Shown here piece after piece: positions 33,332 through 42,394 of a DNA stretch of 47,363 nt. Made by a program: the position numbers and the translations under genes. Every line of letters begins with the position of its first letter. The first letter of the stretch is position 1. The notes beneath the pieces were generated by a model that saw only the letters and a list, made by a program, of their open reading frames with translations, had not been told where the DNA came from and ran no database searches. This DNA is from Streptomyces triticirhizae (lineage in GTDB: Bacteria; Actinomycetota; Actinomycetes; Streptomycetales; Streptomycetaceae), in NCBI RefSeq assembly GCF_003696235.1, contig NZ_RFFJ01000021.1, forward strand, positions 1 through 47,363, in the 5' to 3' direction.

Positions 33332-33771
33332 TCATCGTTGTCGCGGACGCCTCGGGCCTTCTCGCGGCGCTCGACAGCGCTCATCCCGAACACCGGGCGG
33401 TCAACGAAGCGATCATGGTCGCCGGGCTCCTGGTGATGTCCCCCCTGTCGCTCTCCGAACTCGATCACGTCGCCACCCGCGAACTCGGCCGTGAGGCCGC
33501 CCTCAGCGCGGTCGACGACATCCGACGCTGGCTGCGTGCGGGGCGCGTCACGGTGCCCCAGATCACGGACGAACACCTGGGCGTCGCGCGGTCCGCGCGG
33601 GCTCGCTACCGCGATCTTGACCTGGACCTCGCGGACGCCGTGAATGTCGCTCTCGCCACGGACTACGACACGGATGCCGTGCTCACCCTCGACCGGCGTG
33701 ACTTCAGGACCGTGCGCCCCCTGAGCCGTCACAAGGCGTTTCGCCTGTTGCCCGACGACCTTCCGGTGTGA
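33328..33771 (+). CDS. PIN-domain ribonuclease toxin (VapC-like)
   Basis: The protein has 147 residues. PIN-domain acids are in place: D7 in VVADASGLLA, E44 in LSLSELDHVA, D103 in LDLADAVNVALA, and D122/D125 in LTLDRRDF. These chelate Mg2+ for RNA cleavage. VapC toxins usually cut specific tRNAs or rRNA and stop translation when the antitoxin is lost. The GTG start overlaps the antitoxin stop (GTGA at 33328-33331). The pair lies directly upstream of the Jet operon and may stabilise the island or act in abortive defence. The target RNA is unknown. Confidence 0.88.
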   Translation: MIIVVADASGLLAALDSAHPEHRAVNEAIMVAGLLVMSPLSLSELDHVATRELGREAALSAVDDIRRWLRAGRVTVPQITDEHLGVARSARARYRDLDLDLADAVNVALATDYDTDAVLTLDRRDFRTVRPLSRHKAFRLLPDDLPV

Positions 33772-33907
33772 TGTCGACGGTGGGTGGCTGTCGACCGCTC
33801 GGCTGGCATGTTCCGATGTCCTGGTTTCGCCCGCGACTGTCAGCGCTGTCGTCTACCGTGGTCTGCCAGATGACGTCGAGGCCGTTGGGGAGGAGGCCGA
33901 CCGGGGG

Positions 33908-35461
33908 GTGCGTAGGGTTCCGCCGGAGATGTTCCGGTTCACCACGGTGGAGCGAACCGACCTGTATGGCGCGTTGCTTGAGGCGTTCGGGGTGGCCGGC
34001 GAGCATCTGGAGACGGCACTCGGGTTCGACGCCGTGCGCGAACGACTGCGTGTCGTTGGCTGGTTGGCGGCGGTCGAGGACGAGGAGCTGTACGAGGCGC
34101 TGCGGCAGTTGGTGGCGTGGGAGCTGCTGGACGTCGTCCACAACCACGCGGAGAACTATCGGACGGCCGAGGAGTACGAGCGACGCAATCTCCAGTACTC
34201 GCTGACTCGACGTGGCGAGGCCGCTCTCGCCGGGGTCCGGCACGCCCTGGAGGTCCTGGCTTCCACGGGGGCCCTACAGACGGCGGTGCTGGAGGCGATC
34301 GCCGACCGTCTCGACGAGCTGTGCCTCCTGTGCGACGAGCCGGCCACGGCCGATCGCCGGATCTTCAGCACCTTACGGGAGTTGGAGGGGCACCTGGAGG
34401 CCCTGGTGGAGAACACCAAGGCCTTCAACGGTGAGTTGCAGCGGCTGCTGCGGGCCGAAGGCGCGGACCTGGACGTGTTCCGTGAGGTCAAGGCCGCCAC
34501 CGTCGCCTATCTGAGGGAGTTCCTGGTCAACCTCGACCGCCGGGCGGAGACCGTCGCGGACGCCGTGGCCCGGGTGGAGCGGCGCGGGGTCGCCGACCTG
34601 CGCGAGCGCGCTCTGCGCGGAGCCGAGCTGCCGCCGTCAGCCGGCGCCGACCCCGTCCCCGGCTGGCTGGAGAGCCGACGGGCGCGCTGGGCCGGCCTGC
34701 GGGCGTGGTTCCTACCGGAGGACGGGACACGGCCCCGGATCGACCAGCTCCACGACATCGCTCGACGAGCCATCGTCTCGCTGATGCGGGTGCTGGAGCG
34801 GATCAACGAGTCTCGCCGCCGTTCCTCAAGCGCCGTGCGGGACTTTCGGGAGCTGGCCCGCTGGTTCGCCGCCGCGCCCAGCGAGGAGGATCTCCACCGG
34901 CTGTGGTCGGCCGCGTTCGGACTCGGCGCGGCGCGGCACGCACATCTGGCCCATCCGGACCCTGAGTTGATATCGCCGTCGCTGCCCTGGGCGCAGGCGC
35001 AACCGGTGGAGGTGTCGGCGCTGCTGCGGACCAGGGGCAGAACGGAGCGGTTCACCCGCACGGGCCGGGTTCGGGATGTGGCGGCGGTCAGGGCCGAACG
35101 GGCCGAGCGCGCCCGCGCGGAGCGCGCGGCCCTCGCCCGGGCCTGGCGGGAGTTGGTGACGGACGGCGCCGTCCGCCTGTCGTCCTTCGGCGCGCTGGAC
35201 CCGGGGGTGCTCCAGCTGCTGCTCGACCTGTTGGGCCGGGCCCTGTCGGCGCGGCCGGACTCCGGGGGGCTGCGTCGCGGCGTGACGAGCGACGGCGAGG
35301 TGGAGGTCCTTCTGTCTCCCCCGCCGGACGACCGCACCGCCGTGCTGCACACCGCGGAGGGTTCGCTGGCCGGCCCCGACTATGTGGTCCGGATCAGCGT
35401 GGCGGGCGGAGCGGACGCCTTCCCGTCTCCGGGGGCGGGGCGGCGGGGGGCGCTGGGATGA
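33908..35461 (+). CDS. jetA: JetA-like kleisin of a Wadjet anti-plasmid system (DUF2397 / TIGR02677)
   Basis: The protein has 517 residues. The family core is MFRFTTVERTDLYGALLEAF near the start, an N-terminal winged-helix (about 10-105), then long helices (EALVENTKAFNGELQRLLRA, FREVKAATVAYLREFLVNLD) resembling a kleisin that bridges SMC heads. The C-terminal half includes ELARWFAAAPSEEDLHRLWS and is Arg/Ala-rich. The start is uncertain: GTG 33908 has GGGGAGGAGG 11 bases upstream, while ATG 33929 gives the usual family N-terminus; the frame is open even further upstream. It overlaps jetB by 4 bp. It is the first gene of a four-gene operon and separated from the toxin gene by 136 bp, which should hold the promoter. 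In Wadjet it loads the complex that compacts and cuts plasmid DNA. Confidence 0.88.
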   Translation: MRRVPPEMFRFTTVERTDLYGALLEAFGVAGEHLETALGFDAVRERLRVVGWLAAVEDEELYEALRQLVAWELLDVVHNHAENYRTAEEYERRNLQYSLTRRGEAALAGVRHALEVLASTGALQTAVLEAIADRLDELCLLCDEPATADRRIFSTLRELEGHLEALVENTKAFNGELQRLLRAEGADLDVFREVKAATVAYLREFLVNLDRRAETVADAVARVERRGVADLRERALRGAELPPSAGADPVPGWLESRRARWAGLRAWFLPEDGTRPRIDQLHDIARRAIVSLMRVLERINESRRRSSSAVRDFRELARWFAAAPSEEDLHRLWSAAFGLGAARHAHLAHPDPELISPSLPWAQAQPVEVSALLRTRGRTERFTRTGRVRDVAAVRAERAERARAERAALARAWRELVTDGAVRLSSFGALDPGVLQLLLDLLGRALSARPDSGGLRRGVTSDGEVEVLLSPPPDDRTAVLHTAEGSLAGPDYVVRISVAGGADAFPSPGAGRRGALG

Positions 35462-36774
35462 GCAAGCTCACCAACCAACTCGCCGCCGCCGAGGCGGCCG
35501 AGATCGCGCGCGGCGTTCGGCTGCTGCTGGCGCACCCCCTGCTCACCGCCGAGGCCGACCCCGCCGGGTTCGAGCTGGTGCGCCGGCGTCATCCCACGCT
35601 CGCCCGGTGGTTCGACTACGCCTGCGGCTGGAGCCTGGTGGTCGAGCCCCGGCGCGGATACGCCCGCCTCGCCAAGGTCCGTACGGGCGCGGACGGTTCG
35701 CGGCCGGCCCGCAGGACCCGCTCCGGCCGGGCGCCCTTCGACCGGAGGCGCTATGTGCTGCTGTGTGTGGTCGCGGCCGAGCTGCTGTCGATGCCGGTGA
35801 CGACCATCGGTCTGCTCGCTGACCGTGTTGTGCGGGCCACGGCGACCGATCGGGCGCTGCCGTCCTTCGCGCCGGTGGAACGGCGGGAGCGGATGGCCTT
35901 CGTCGACGTTCTGAAGCTGCTGGAGTCCTATGGCGTGGTGCGGGCCGTGGACGGGGCGACCGACGCCTATGTCGAGTCGGCGGAGGCCAAGGTTCTCTAT
36001 CGGGTCGACACCACCCTGCTGCTGCGACTGCCCACGGCGCCGGTCGGCGCCTCCCGGCTGGCCGTTGACCCGGAGGAGGTGCCCGCGCGGTTCGGTGAAC
36101 TCCTCGCCGGACTCGTCTGGGAGCCGCGCTACGGCCCTGTCCCCGACGCGGCCCGTGACTCCGGTGACGAGGAGGGCCCCGAGTCACCCGTCTCGGCCGC
36201 CCAGCGGAATCTGCGGCTGCGCCACTCGGTGCTTCGTCGACTCTTCGACGAACCGGTGCTGTACCGGGACGACCTCTCCGAGGAGGAGCTGGCGTATGTC
36301 ACCTCCCTGGCGGGGCGCCAGCTCCTGCTTCGGACGGTCGGGCAGGCGGGCTTCGTGCTGGAGGAGCGCGCGGAGGGGTTCCTGCTGGTCGACCCGGAGG
36401 CGCTGGCCACCGACCAGCGCTTCCCCGATGACTCCTCGACGGCACGGGTCGCCGCGCTCCTTCTGCTGGAGCCGCTGTGCGCGGCGCCCGCCGGGATGCT
36501 GCCCGAGCAACTCGACGCGTTCGGGGTGGAGTTGCTGCGCCGCTTTCCCGGGTGGGCGAAGGCGTACCGGTCCGAGGAGGGCCCGGAGCGGCTCGTACGG
36601 GACGCGGTGCGCGTACTGCGTGACGCCGGGCTGCTCCGGGAGGCGGGTGATCGGGTCGTCGCGCGTCCGGCGGCCTTTCGCTACCGGCTGGCCGAGACGT
36701 CCGGCGGGGCCGCGGAGGGCGAACGCGGCGGCGGGGAACCCGGCCGCCCGGACGAGAGGGGAGACACGGCATGA
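35458..36774 (+). CDS. jetB: JetB-like KITE subunit of Wadjet (DUF2398 / TIGR02678)
   Basis: The protein has 438 residues. It starts with MSKLTNQLAAAEAAEIARGV and has the family segments HPTLARWFDYACGWSLVVEP, RRYVLLCVVAAELLSMPVTT, FVDVLKLLESYGVVRAVDG and RLRHSVLRRLFDEPVLYRDD. Tandem winged-helix domains are implied, consistent with a KITE-type dimer that binds the JetA kleisin. Both ends use ATGA overlaps (35458-35461 with jetA, 36771-36774 with jetC), so stoichiometry is set by coupled translation. The last 30 residues are low-complexity Gly/Glu/Arg. It has no enzymatic motif. Confidence 0.88.
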   Translation: MSKLTNQLAAAEAAEIARGVRLLLAHPLLTAEADPAGFELVRRRHPTLARWFDYACGWSLVVEPRRGYARLAKVRTGADGSRPARRTRSGRAPFDRRRYVLLCVVAAELLSMPVTTIGLLADRVVRATATDRALPSFAPVERRERMAFVDVLKLLESYGVVRAVDGATDAYVESAEAKVLYRVDTTLLLRLPTAPVGASRLAVDPEEVPARFGELLAGLVWEPRYGPVPDAARDSGDEEGPESPVSAAQRNLRLRHSVLRRLFDEPVLYRDDLSEEELAYVTSLAGRQLLLRTVGQAGFVLEERAEGFLLVDPEALATDQRFPDDSSTARVAALLLLEPLCAAPAGMLPEQLDAFGVELLRRFPGWAKAYRSEEGPERLVRDAVRVLRDAGLLREAGDRVVARPAAFRYRLAETSGGAAEGERGGGEPGRPDERGDTA

Positions 36775-39700
36775 GCGTGACGGAGCTTCCGCTGCCGCGC
36801 CGGCAGGGGGTGACCGGGCCACAGTCGACTCCGGCCGGACCTGGGGGCGTCGACGGGGGCCGCTGGCGTCCGCACCGCGCGGGCATCCTCAACGTCTGGC
36901 GCTACTACGACGAGGTCTTAACCTTTCACCGGGGGCGGCTGCTGCTGCGTGGCCAGAACGGTTCGGGGAAGTCGAAGGCGTTGGAGCTTCTGCTGCCGTT
37001 CCTGTTCGACGCGAGTCTGCGCCCGCATCGGCTGTCCACGTTCGGCGGCTCCGAGCGCACCATGCACTGGAACCTGATGGGCGAGGGCGCCACCGGCAAG
37101 ACCCGCGTCGGCTATGTCTGGATCGAGTTCGGTCGCGTGGACGAGGACGGCGCCGAGCGGTGGTTCAGCTGCGGGGCGCGCCTCCAGGCGAGCACGCACA
37201 CCAGCGGCGCGCACGCGGATTACTTCACCACCGTCGCCCGCATCGGCCGGCCCGGGGGCGTGTTCCTGGTCAACGAGGCCGGGCAGCCCCTGACCCGCGC
37301 GGCGCTCGTGGCGGCGCTGGGCGACCGGGGGGAGGTTCACCCGTCGCCCGCCGAACACCGCACGGCGGTTCGCCGGACGCTCTTCGCCGGCATGGGGGAG
37401 CAGCGCTACGACTCGCTCCTGTCCGCCCTGCTTCAGCTACGTCAGCCAAAACTCTCGGAACGGCTTGATCCCTCCCTCCTCTCCACGCTGCTCTCGCGTG
37501 CACTGCCGCCGCTGGGGGAGGGCGAGATCGCTGAACTCGCGGAAGGCTTCGAGAGGTTGGATCGCCAGCGTGAGTACCTCACGCGTCTCGACGACGAGGT
37601 GAAGGCGGCTGGCTCCGTGGCGTCCCGTCAGCGTGACTACGCGCGGCGGGTGCTGCGTGCCGGCGCTGCCGCGTTGATCTCCGCGACCACCGAAATGGAC
37701 AACCTCACCCGTGTCGCCCGCCTCAGTGCGGAGGAACTGGAACGCGCGGAGGCGGAGAACACGTCGACCGCAGAGCGCCGCCGGGAGCTGGCGGAGCGCG
37801 CGCACACCCTGGAAGAGACCATCGAGGGCCTGCGGGAGAGCGACGCCTACCAACGCGGCGCGGAACTGGACCGCCTGCGGAGCCGCGTCGAGGAGGCGAC
37901 GACCGCCGCCCTCGCGCGGCGCGCCAGCGCGCGGGAAGCCGAGAGCCGCGCCCTGGACGGCCAGCGAAGCGCCGAGCGGGCCGCGCTCCGCGCGCGCACC
38001 CTCGACGCCAACGCCCAGCAGGCCACCGACGAGGCCCGTGCCGCCGCCAGGGCGGCCGGTCTGGAGTCCGTCCACCACGAGGTCAGGACGCTCCTGGGGG
38101 AGCCGGGCGCCCCGGCCGGGGCCGAGGAGGAGGCGCTGTCACCGACCGGCGCCGAAGCGGGCGGCGGCGCCACGGGCGAGCGACGGGCCGGCCGGGCACG
38201 CCAGTTGGCGCGTGGCGCGGCGGAGGCACGACGGCAGCAGATCGCGGAGGTCAGCGAGGTGCTGGACGGCCACGAAACGGCCGTGCGGGACCGCGAGGCC
38301 GCCGAGGACGCGCTGGAGGGCTGTCGCAGCCGGCTCACGGAGGCGATGGGCCGTCGCGACGAGGCGGTCCGCGCCCGGGACGAGGCCCTGTCCGCGCAGG
38401 CGGAACGGCTGCGCGCCTGGGCCACGTCCTGTGCCGAGTTGCGGGTCGCCGACCCGGACCACCTGGCCGACCTGGCCGATGCGGAGCCCGAGGTGCTGGC
38501 TCTGACGGAGGCCGCCGCCCGCGCGGTGGAACGGGAGATCGCCACCGCCGAGGCCACCGTGCGGGCCGAACGGCAGGCACGAGCAGACGAGTTGCGCCGT
38601 GCGGAGGCGGAGCTGCTTGGGCTGCGCCAGGAAACGGATCTGCCACCCGCGCCTCCGTTCACCCGCACCACCGACCGGACGACGTTGCCGGGCGCCCCTC
38701 TGTGGCGGCTGGTCGCCTTCCGCGACGATGTCCCCCCTTCCGCGCGGGCCGGCGTCGAGGCGGCGTTGGAGGCGTCGGGGCTGCTGGACGCCTGGGTCTC
38801 TCCCGACGAGGGGGGCGCGCTACCCGGCCACGACACCCGGGTCGACGCGGCCCTGGCCCGGCCCGCGCCGGGCCCGAGCCTGTTGGACGTGCTGCGCCCG
38901 GCGGAAGACCTTCCCGTGCCGGCCGAGACCGTGACACGTCTCCTGGCGGGCATCGCCTATGGCACGCCGCGCGGCGGCGACCACCCGGTCGCGGTGTCCG
39001 CCGACGGCGCCTGGCGCCTGGCGCTCGCCACCGGCACATGGGCCAAGCCGGAGCCCGCCCACATCGGTGCCCTGGCCCGCCAACGGGCTCGGCAGCGCCG
39101 GATCGGTGAAGTGGCGGGCCGCATTGATGAGATGAACTCCCTCATCGCCGCCCTCGACGACCAGTCGCGCGACCTGGCCACCCGCAGGGCCCGTCTGGAC
39201 GCCGATCGTGCCGCGCGTCCCGACCACCGGGAGCTTCGGGCCCGAGGCGACGCGTTGGCGCGCGCCGAGGAACGCGTGGCGGCCAGGGACGACGCGGTGC
39301 GGGACGCGGCCACGCGTCTGGCCCGGGCCGAGGACGAGGTCGAGGCCGCCCTGCGGGCGCTCACCCACCGGGCCGTGGAGCACGGGCTGCCCACGGACCG
39401 GGGCCGGCTGCGTCAACTGTCCGGCGCGATCGACCAGTTCCGGGACGCCACCGACGCCTGGGTGGATGCCCGCCTGGCCGCGCGCGCCGCCGCCGACACG
39501 GCCCGCCAACTGGCGGAGCACGCGGATCGAGCACGGGGCGAGGCCGAAGAACGGGGTCGGGACGCGGCGGACGCCGAGAGCACGGCCGCGGGGCTTCGCG
39601 CGCGCCTGGAGGCCGTGGCCGCGACGGTCGGAGAGGACTATCGACAGGTCGTTGCCCGGGTCGGCGAGGCGCGCGAGGAACTGCGCCGCTGCCGCGAGGA

Positions 39701-40916
39701 GGCCGCCGACGCGGAGAGCCTCCTTCTCCGCCTCCAGCACCGCATCGGGGAGTTGACGGCCACCAGCAGGCAGGACGCCGAACGGCGGGAGTCGGCGGTC
39801 GCCACCCGGGACGAGGCGGTGCGACGGTTCCGCCATCTGTGCGCGACGGGGCTGGCCGAGGACGCCGGGTTCGCGGAGCGCCCCGGGGACGAGGGCGGTG
39901 CCAGGGCCACCCTGGAGGCGGCTCGCGCCCTCGCCGCGCGGTGGGCCGATCTGCCTCATGCCCCGCGTCACCTCAGCGATGCCGCGACCCGCCTCTCCGA
40001 GGCGGTCCACGCGGCCCGCCAACGCCTGGGCGCCCGCGTTGACCTGGAACTGGAGCCCGACGACGACATCCAACTCCTGACCGCCTCCCTGGACGGGGCG
40101 CGCGTCGGCGCGTCGGGTCTGCTCGGCGCGCTCGCCCAGGAACGTGACCGTGGCCGCGACGACATCACGGCCGCCGAGCGCGGTCTTTTCGACCAGATCC
40201 TCACGGGCGACATCCGCCGCCACCTCGCGGCCCGTATCCGTCGAGCCCATGAGCTGGTCGACCGGATGAACGGGCATCTGGAGCGTGTCCGGACCGCGTC
40301 CAGGGTCGCGGTGCGGCTCGTCTGGGACGTTCGTCCGGATCTGCCCGACGGAACGCGCACGGCCCGTGAGCTGTTGCTGAAGGACCCCAGCAGGGCGACC
40401 GAGGCCGACCGGGAGGCCCTGCACGCCTTCTTCCGCGCTCGTATCGAGGAGGCCAAGGCCGCCAACACGGCGGCGAGTTGGGAGGAGCAGCTGGGCGAGG
40501 TGCTCGACTACACGGCCTGGCACCGGTTCACGGTTCGCCTGGACCGGGCGAACGGGGCCGGCTGGCAGCCGCTGACGAAGAAGCTGCACGGCGCGCTGTC
40601 CGGCGGGGAGAAGGCCATCGCGCTGCACCTGCCGCTGTTCGCCGCCGTCGCCGCCCACTACGAGGCGGTTCCGCTGGCACCTCGCCCGATCCTGCTGGAC
40701 GAGGTCTTCGTCGGGGTGGACACCGTCAACCGTGGACAGATCTTCGCGCTGCTCACGGCGCTCGATCTGGACCTCGTGCTCACCTCCGACCACGAGTGGT
40801 GCACCTATCGGGAACTGCCGGGGATCGCGGTGCACCAGCTGCTGACCGGCGCCGGTGACGACGCGGTCACCAGCGCTCGCTTCGTCTGGAGCGGCAGCGA
40901 CTGGGAGGCAGAGTGA
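36771..40916 (+). CDS. jetC: JetC-like SMC ATPase of Wadjet (TIGR02680)
   Basis: The protein has 1381 residues and is the motor of the system. The N-terminal head has Walker A GQNGSGKS at residues 61-68 (RLLLRGQNGSGKSKALELLL). Two very long Ala/Arg/Glu-rich coiled-coil arms flank a hinge-like globular region around residues 620-760 (TTLPGAPLWRLVAFRDDVPP). The C-terminal head has the ABC signature LSGGEKA (1276-1282) and Walker B ILLDEVF with D1310/E1311. This layout is MukB/SMC-like, and the protein would extrude DNA loops by ATP hydrolysis. It overlaps both neighbours by 4 bp. SbcC or MukB are the alternatives, but the three partner genes decide for Jet. Confidence 0.93.
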   Translation: MSVTELPLPRRQGVTGPQSTPAGPGGVDGGRWRPHRAGILNVWRYYDEVLTFHRGRLLLRGQNGSGKSKALELLLPFLFDASLRPHRLSTFGGSERTMHWNLMGEGATGKTRVGYVWIEFGRVDEDGAERWFSCGARLQASTHTSGAHADYFTTVARIGRPGGVFLVNEAGQPLTRAALVAALGDRGEVHPSPAEHRTAVRRTLFAGMGEQRYDSLLSALLQLRQPKLSERLDPSLLSTLLSRALPPLGEGEIAELAEGFERLDRQREYLTRLDDEVKAAGSVASRQRDYARRVLRAGAAALISATTEMDNLTRVARLSAEELERAEAENTSTAERRRELAERAHTLEETIEGLRESDAYQRGAELDRLRSRVEEATTAALARRASAREAESRALDGQRSAERAALRARTLDANAQQATDEARAAARAAGLESVHHEVRTLLGEPGAPAGAEEEALSPTGAEAGGGATGERRAGRARQLARGAAEARRQQIAEVSEVLDGHETAVRDREAAEDALEGCRSRLTEAMGRRDEAVRARDEALSAQAERLRAWATSCAELRVADPDHLADLADAEPEVLALTEAAARAVEREIATAEATVRAERQARADELRRAEAELLGLRQETDLPPAPPFTRTTDRTTLPGAPLWRLVAFRDDVPPSARAGVEAALEASGLLDAWVSPDEGGALPGHDTRVDAALARPAPGPSLLDVLRPAEDLPVPAETVTRLLAGIAYGTPRGGDHPVAVSADGAWRLALATGTWAKPEPAHIGALARQRARQRRIGEVAGRIDEMNSLIAALDDQSRDLATRRARLDADRAARPDHRELRARGDALARAEERVAARDDAVRDAATRLARAEDEVEAALRALTHRAVEHGLPTDRGRLRQLSGAIDQFRDATDAWVDARLAARAAADTARQLAEHADRARGEAEERGRDAADAESTAAGLRARLEAVAATVGEDYRQVVARVGEAREELRRCREEAADAESLLLRLQHRIGELTATSRQDAERRESAVATRDEAVRRFRHLCATGLAEDAGFAERPGDEGGARATLEAARALAARWADLPHAPRHLSDAATRLSEAVHAARQRLGARVDLELEPDDDIQLLTASLDGARVGASGLLGALAQERDRGRDDITAAERGLFDQILTGDIRRHLAARIRRAHELVDRMNGHLERVRTASRVAVRLVWDVRPDLPDGTRTARELLLKDPSRATEADREALHAFFRARIEEAKAANTAASWEEQLGEVLDYTAWHRFTVRLDRANGAGWQPLTKKLHGALSGGEKAIALHLPLFAAVAAHYEAVPLAPRPILLDEVFVGVDTVNRGQIFALLTALDLDLVLTSDHEWCTYRELPGIAVHQLLTGAGDDAVTSARFVWSGSDWEAE

Positions 40917-42271
40917 CGCCCCCGGGCTCGGGGCGGGGTCAGGAAGGCGTGCGGCGCCCGGAGTTGGCACCGGTGTGGCGGGCCGTCCACGACCGTCTCT
41001 CCTCGGGCCGCCCCGTCACCCGGGTGCGCCTGGGGCCGCTCGATGAAGCCCAGCGCGAGGCCCTGGCCGATCTGCTCGGCATGGACCGTCTCCCGGCCGT
41101 GCGGCCCTCCGTTCCGTTGGCCCGCCTGGAGGAGGCGGTCACCGAACTCTCCGGGCACACGGTGCGCGAGACCGTCAGCGCGCTCCTCGGGCCCCTGGAC
41201 GACCGTGCCGAGACCAGGCGCCGCCGAGAGGCCGAGCGAGCCGAGCTGTGGGCGTGGCTCGACGACCATCCCACCGTGCGCGCACAACCCGCGCTCGCCG
41301 CCTGGGCCGCGTCGTGCCGGGCGGGTGGCCTGGTCGACGGTTCACCGACAGCCACCCGGTCCCTGCTCACCGACGCGCTCAGCGTTCTCGACGCCCTCCC
41401 CGCCCCCGCCGAGCCCCTGCCCGCCTTCGCCGCGCGCGTGCTGCGGGGAGACTCCCACGCACTCGACGACGGCACCCGCCTCTCCTCCCTGGTCCTGCGC
41501 GCCCTGGCCGCCCTCCACGACACCGACCCACCTCGGTCGGCGGCGGACCGGCGCGCCCAGTGGGCCCGCGTGGGCATCGCGGACGACGAACTGTCCACCA
41601 CCGTCCTCGTCGCGGGGCTGCGCCCGCTCGGCGACGGCCCGCTCGCTCGCCTGGCCCGGTTGTGCGCGGAGGCGGGGCAGGCCGCCAGCCTGACCCTGGC
41701 CCAGCTGCGGACTCCGGGTGGGTTCGCCCTCGACGCCGAGGCGAGACCCGTCGTGTCCATCGTGGAGAATCCGAGCGTCCTGGCCCTCGCCGTCCGGCGC
41801 TTCGGCACCCGCTGTCCACCGCTCGTCTGTACGTCCGGCTGGCCGAACAGCGCGGTGCTGCTGCTGCTTCGGCTGCTCGCCGACGGCGCCGCCGTCCTCC
41901 GTTATCACGGCGACTTCGACGGGGAGGGCATTCGCATCGCGGCCCACCTCCTGGCCCGGACACCGGCCCGCCCCTGGCGCATGTCGGCCGCCGACTACCG
42001 CGCGGCGGCCGCTCGCGCCCCGCACGGTCCTCCGCCCGGCCGTCTCACCGAAGCGCCGTGGGACCCCGAACTGACGGTTGCCATCGCCGAGCACGGCATC
42101 TCCGTCGTCGAGGAACTCGTGGTGGACCTCCTGTTGGAGGATCTCGCCGTCACGGCACGTGGCGGTGGCCGCGCTCCCGAGAACGCCCCCGACTCGCGTG
42201 GGTCGGAGGCGGGCGAGGGGCCGACGGGGGGCGGGCCACCGGCCGGCGGCCGGTCGTCGGTGGTGAGATAA
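40913..42271 (+). CDS. jetD: JetD-like Toprim nuclease of Wadjet (DUF3323-DUF2399 / TIGR02679)
   Basis: The protein has 452 residues and is the effector that cleaves the captured circle. The N-terminal region (about 10-200) is helical arm/CAP-like (RHRLSSG, RLGPLDEAQREALADLLGMD). The C-terminal Toprim fold carries the glutamate E285 in SIVENPSVLALA and the acid cluster D334-F-D336-G-E338 in RYHGDFDGEGIRIAAHLLAR, the topo-VI-A-like metal site. It starts with a GTG overlapping the jetC stop by 4 bp. The last 35 residues are disordered Gly/Pro/Arg. All catalytic acids are intact, so the system looks functional. Confidence 0.92.
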   Translation: MTPPGSGRGQEGVRRPELAPVWRAVHDRLSSGRPVTRVRLGPLDEAQREALADLLGMDRLPAVRPSVPLARLEEAVTELSGHTVRETVSALLGPLDDRAETRRRREAERAELWAWLDDHPTVRAQPALAAWAASCRAGGLVDGSPTATRSLLTDALSVLDALPAPAEPLPAFAARVLRGDSHALDDGTRLSSLVLRALAALHDTDPPRSAADRRAQWARVGIADDELSTTVLVAGLRPLGDGPLARLARLCAEAGQAASLTLAQLRTPGGFALDAEARPVVSIVENPSVLALAVRRFGTRCPPLVCTSGWPNSAVLLLLRLLADGAAVLRYHGDFDGEGIRIAAHLLARTPARPWRMSAADYRAAAARAPHGPPPGRLTEAPWDPELTVAIAEHGISVVEELVVDLLLEDLAVTARGGGRAPENAPDSRGSEAGEGPTGGGPPAGGRSSVVR

Positions 42272-42394
42272 GTCGGACGAGCCTTTTCACCGGCTGAGCC
42301 GTCGTGCGACGATCACACCTCGAACAGCGACGGAATGACGGGGGATGGCGACGTCGGCCGATCTGGTCGACGGCATGGCTCGTTGGGGGTACCC

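Noticed and set aside
33772..33907. Additional small gene between vapC and jetA
   Set aside because: Open frames overlap the vapC stop or continue into jetA in other frames and look like shadows; no ribosome site is present.
36771..40916. Housekeeping SbcC or MukB/SMC instead of JetC
   Set aside because: The flanking DUF2397, DUF2398 and Toprim genes with 4-bp overlaps specify a Jet complex; no sbcD or mukEF is present.
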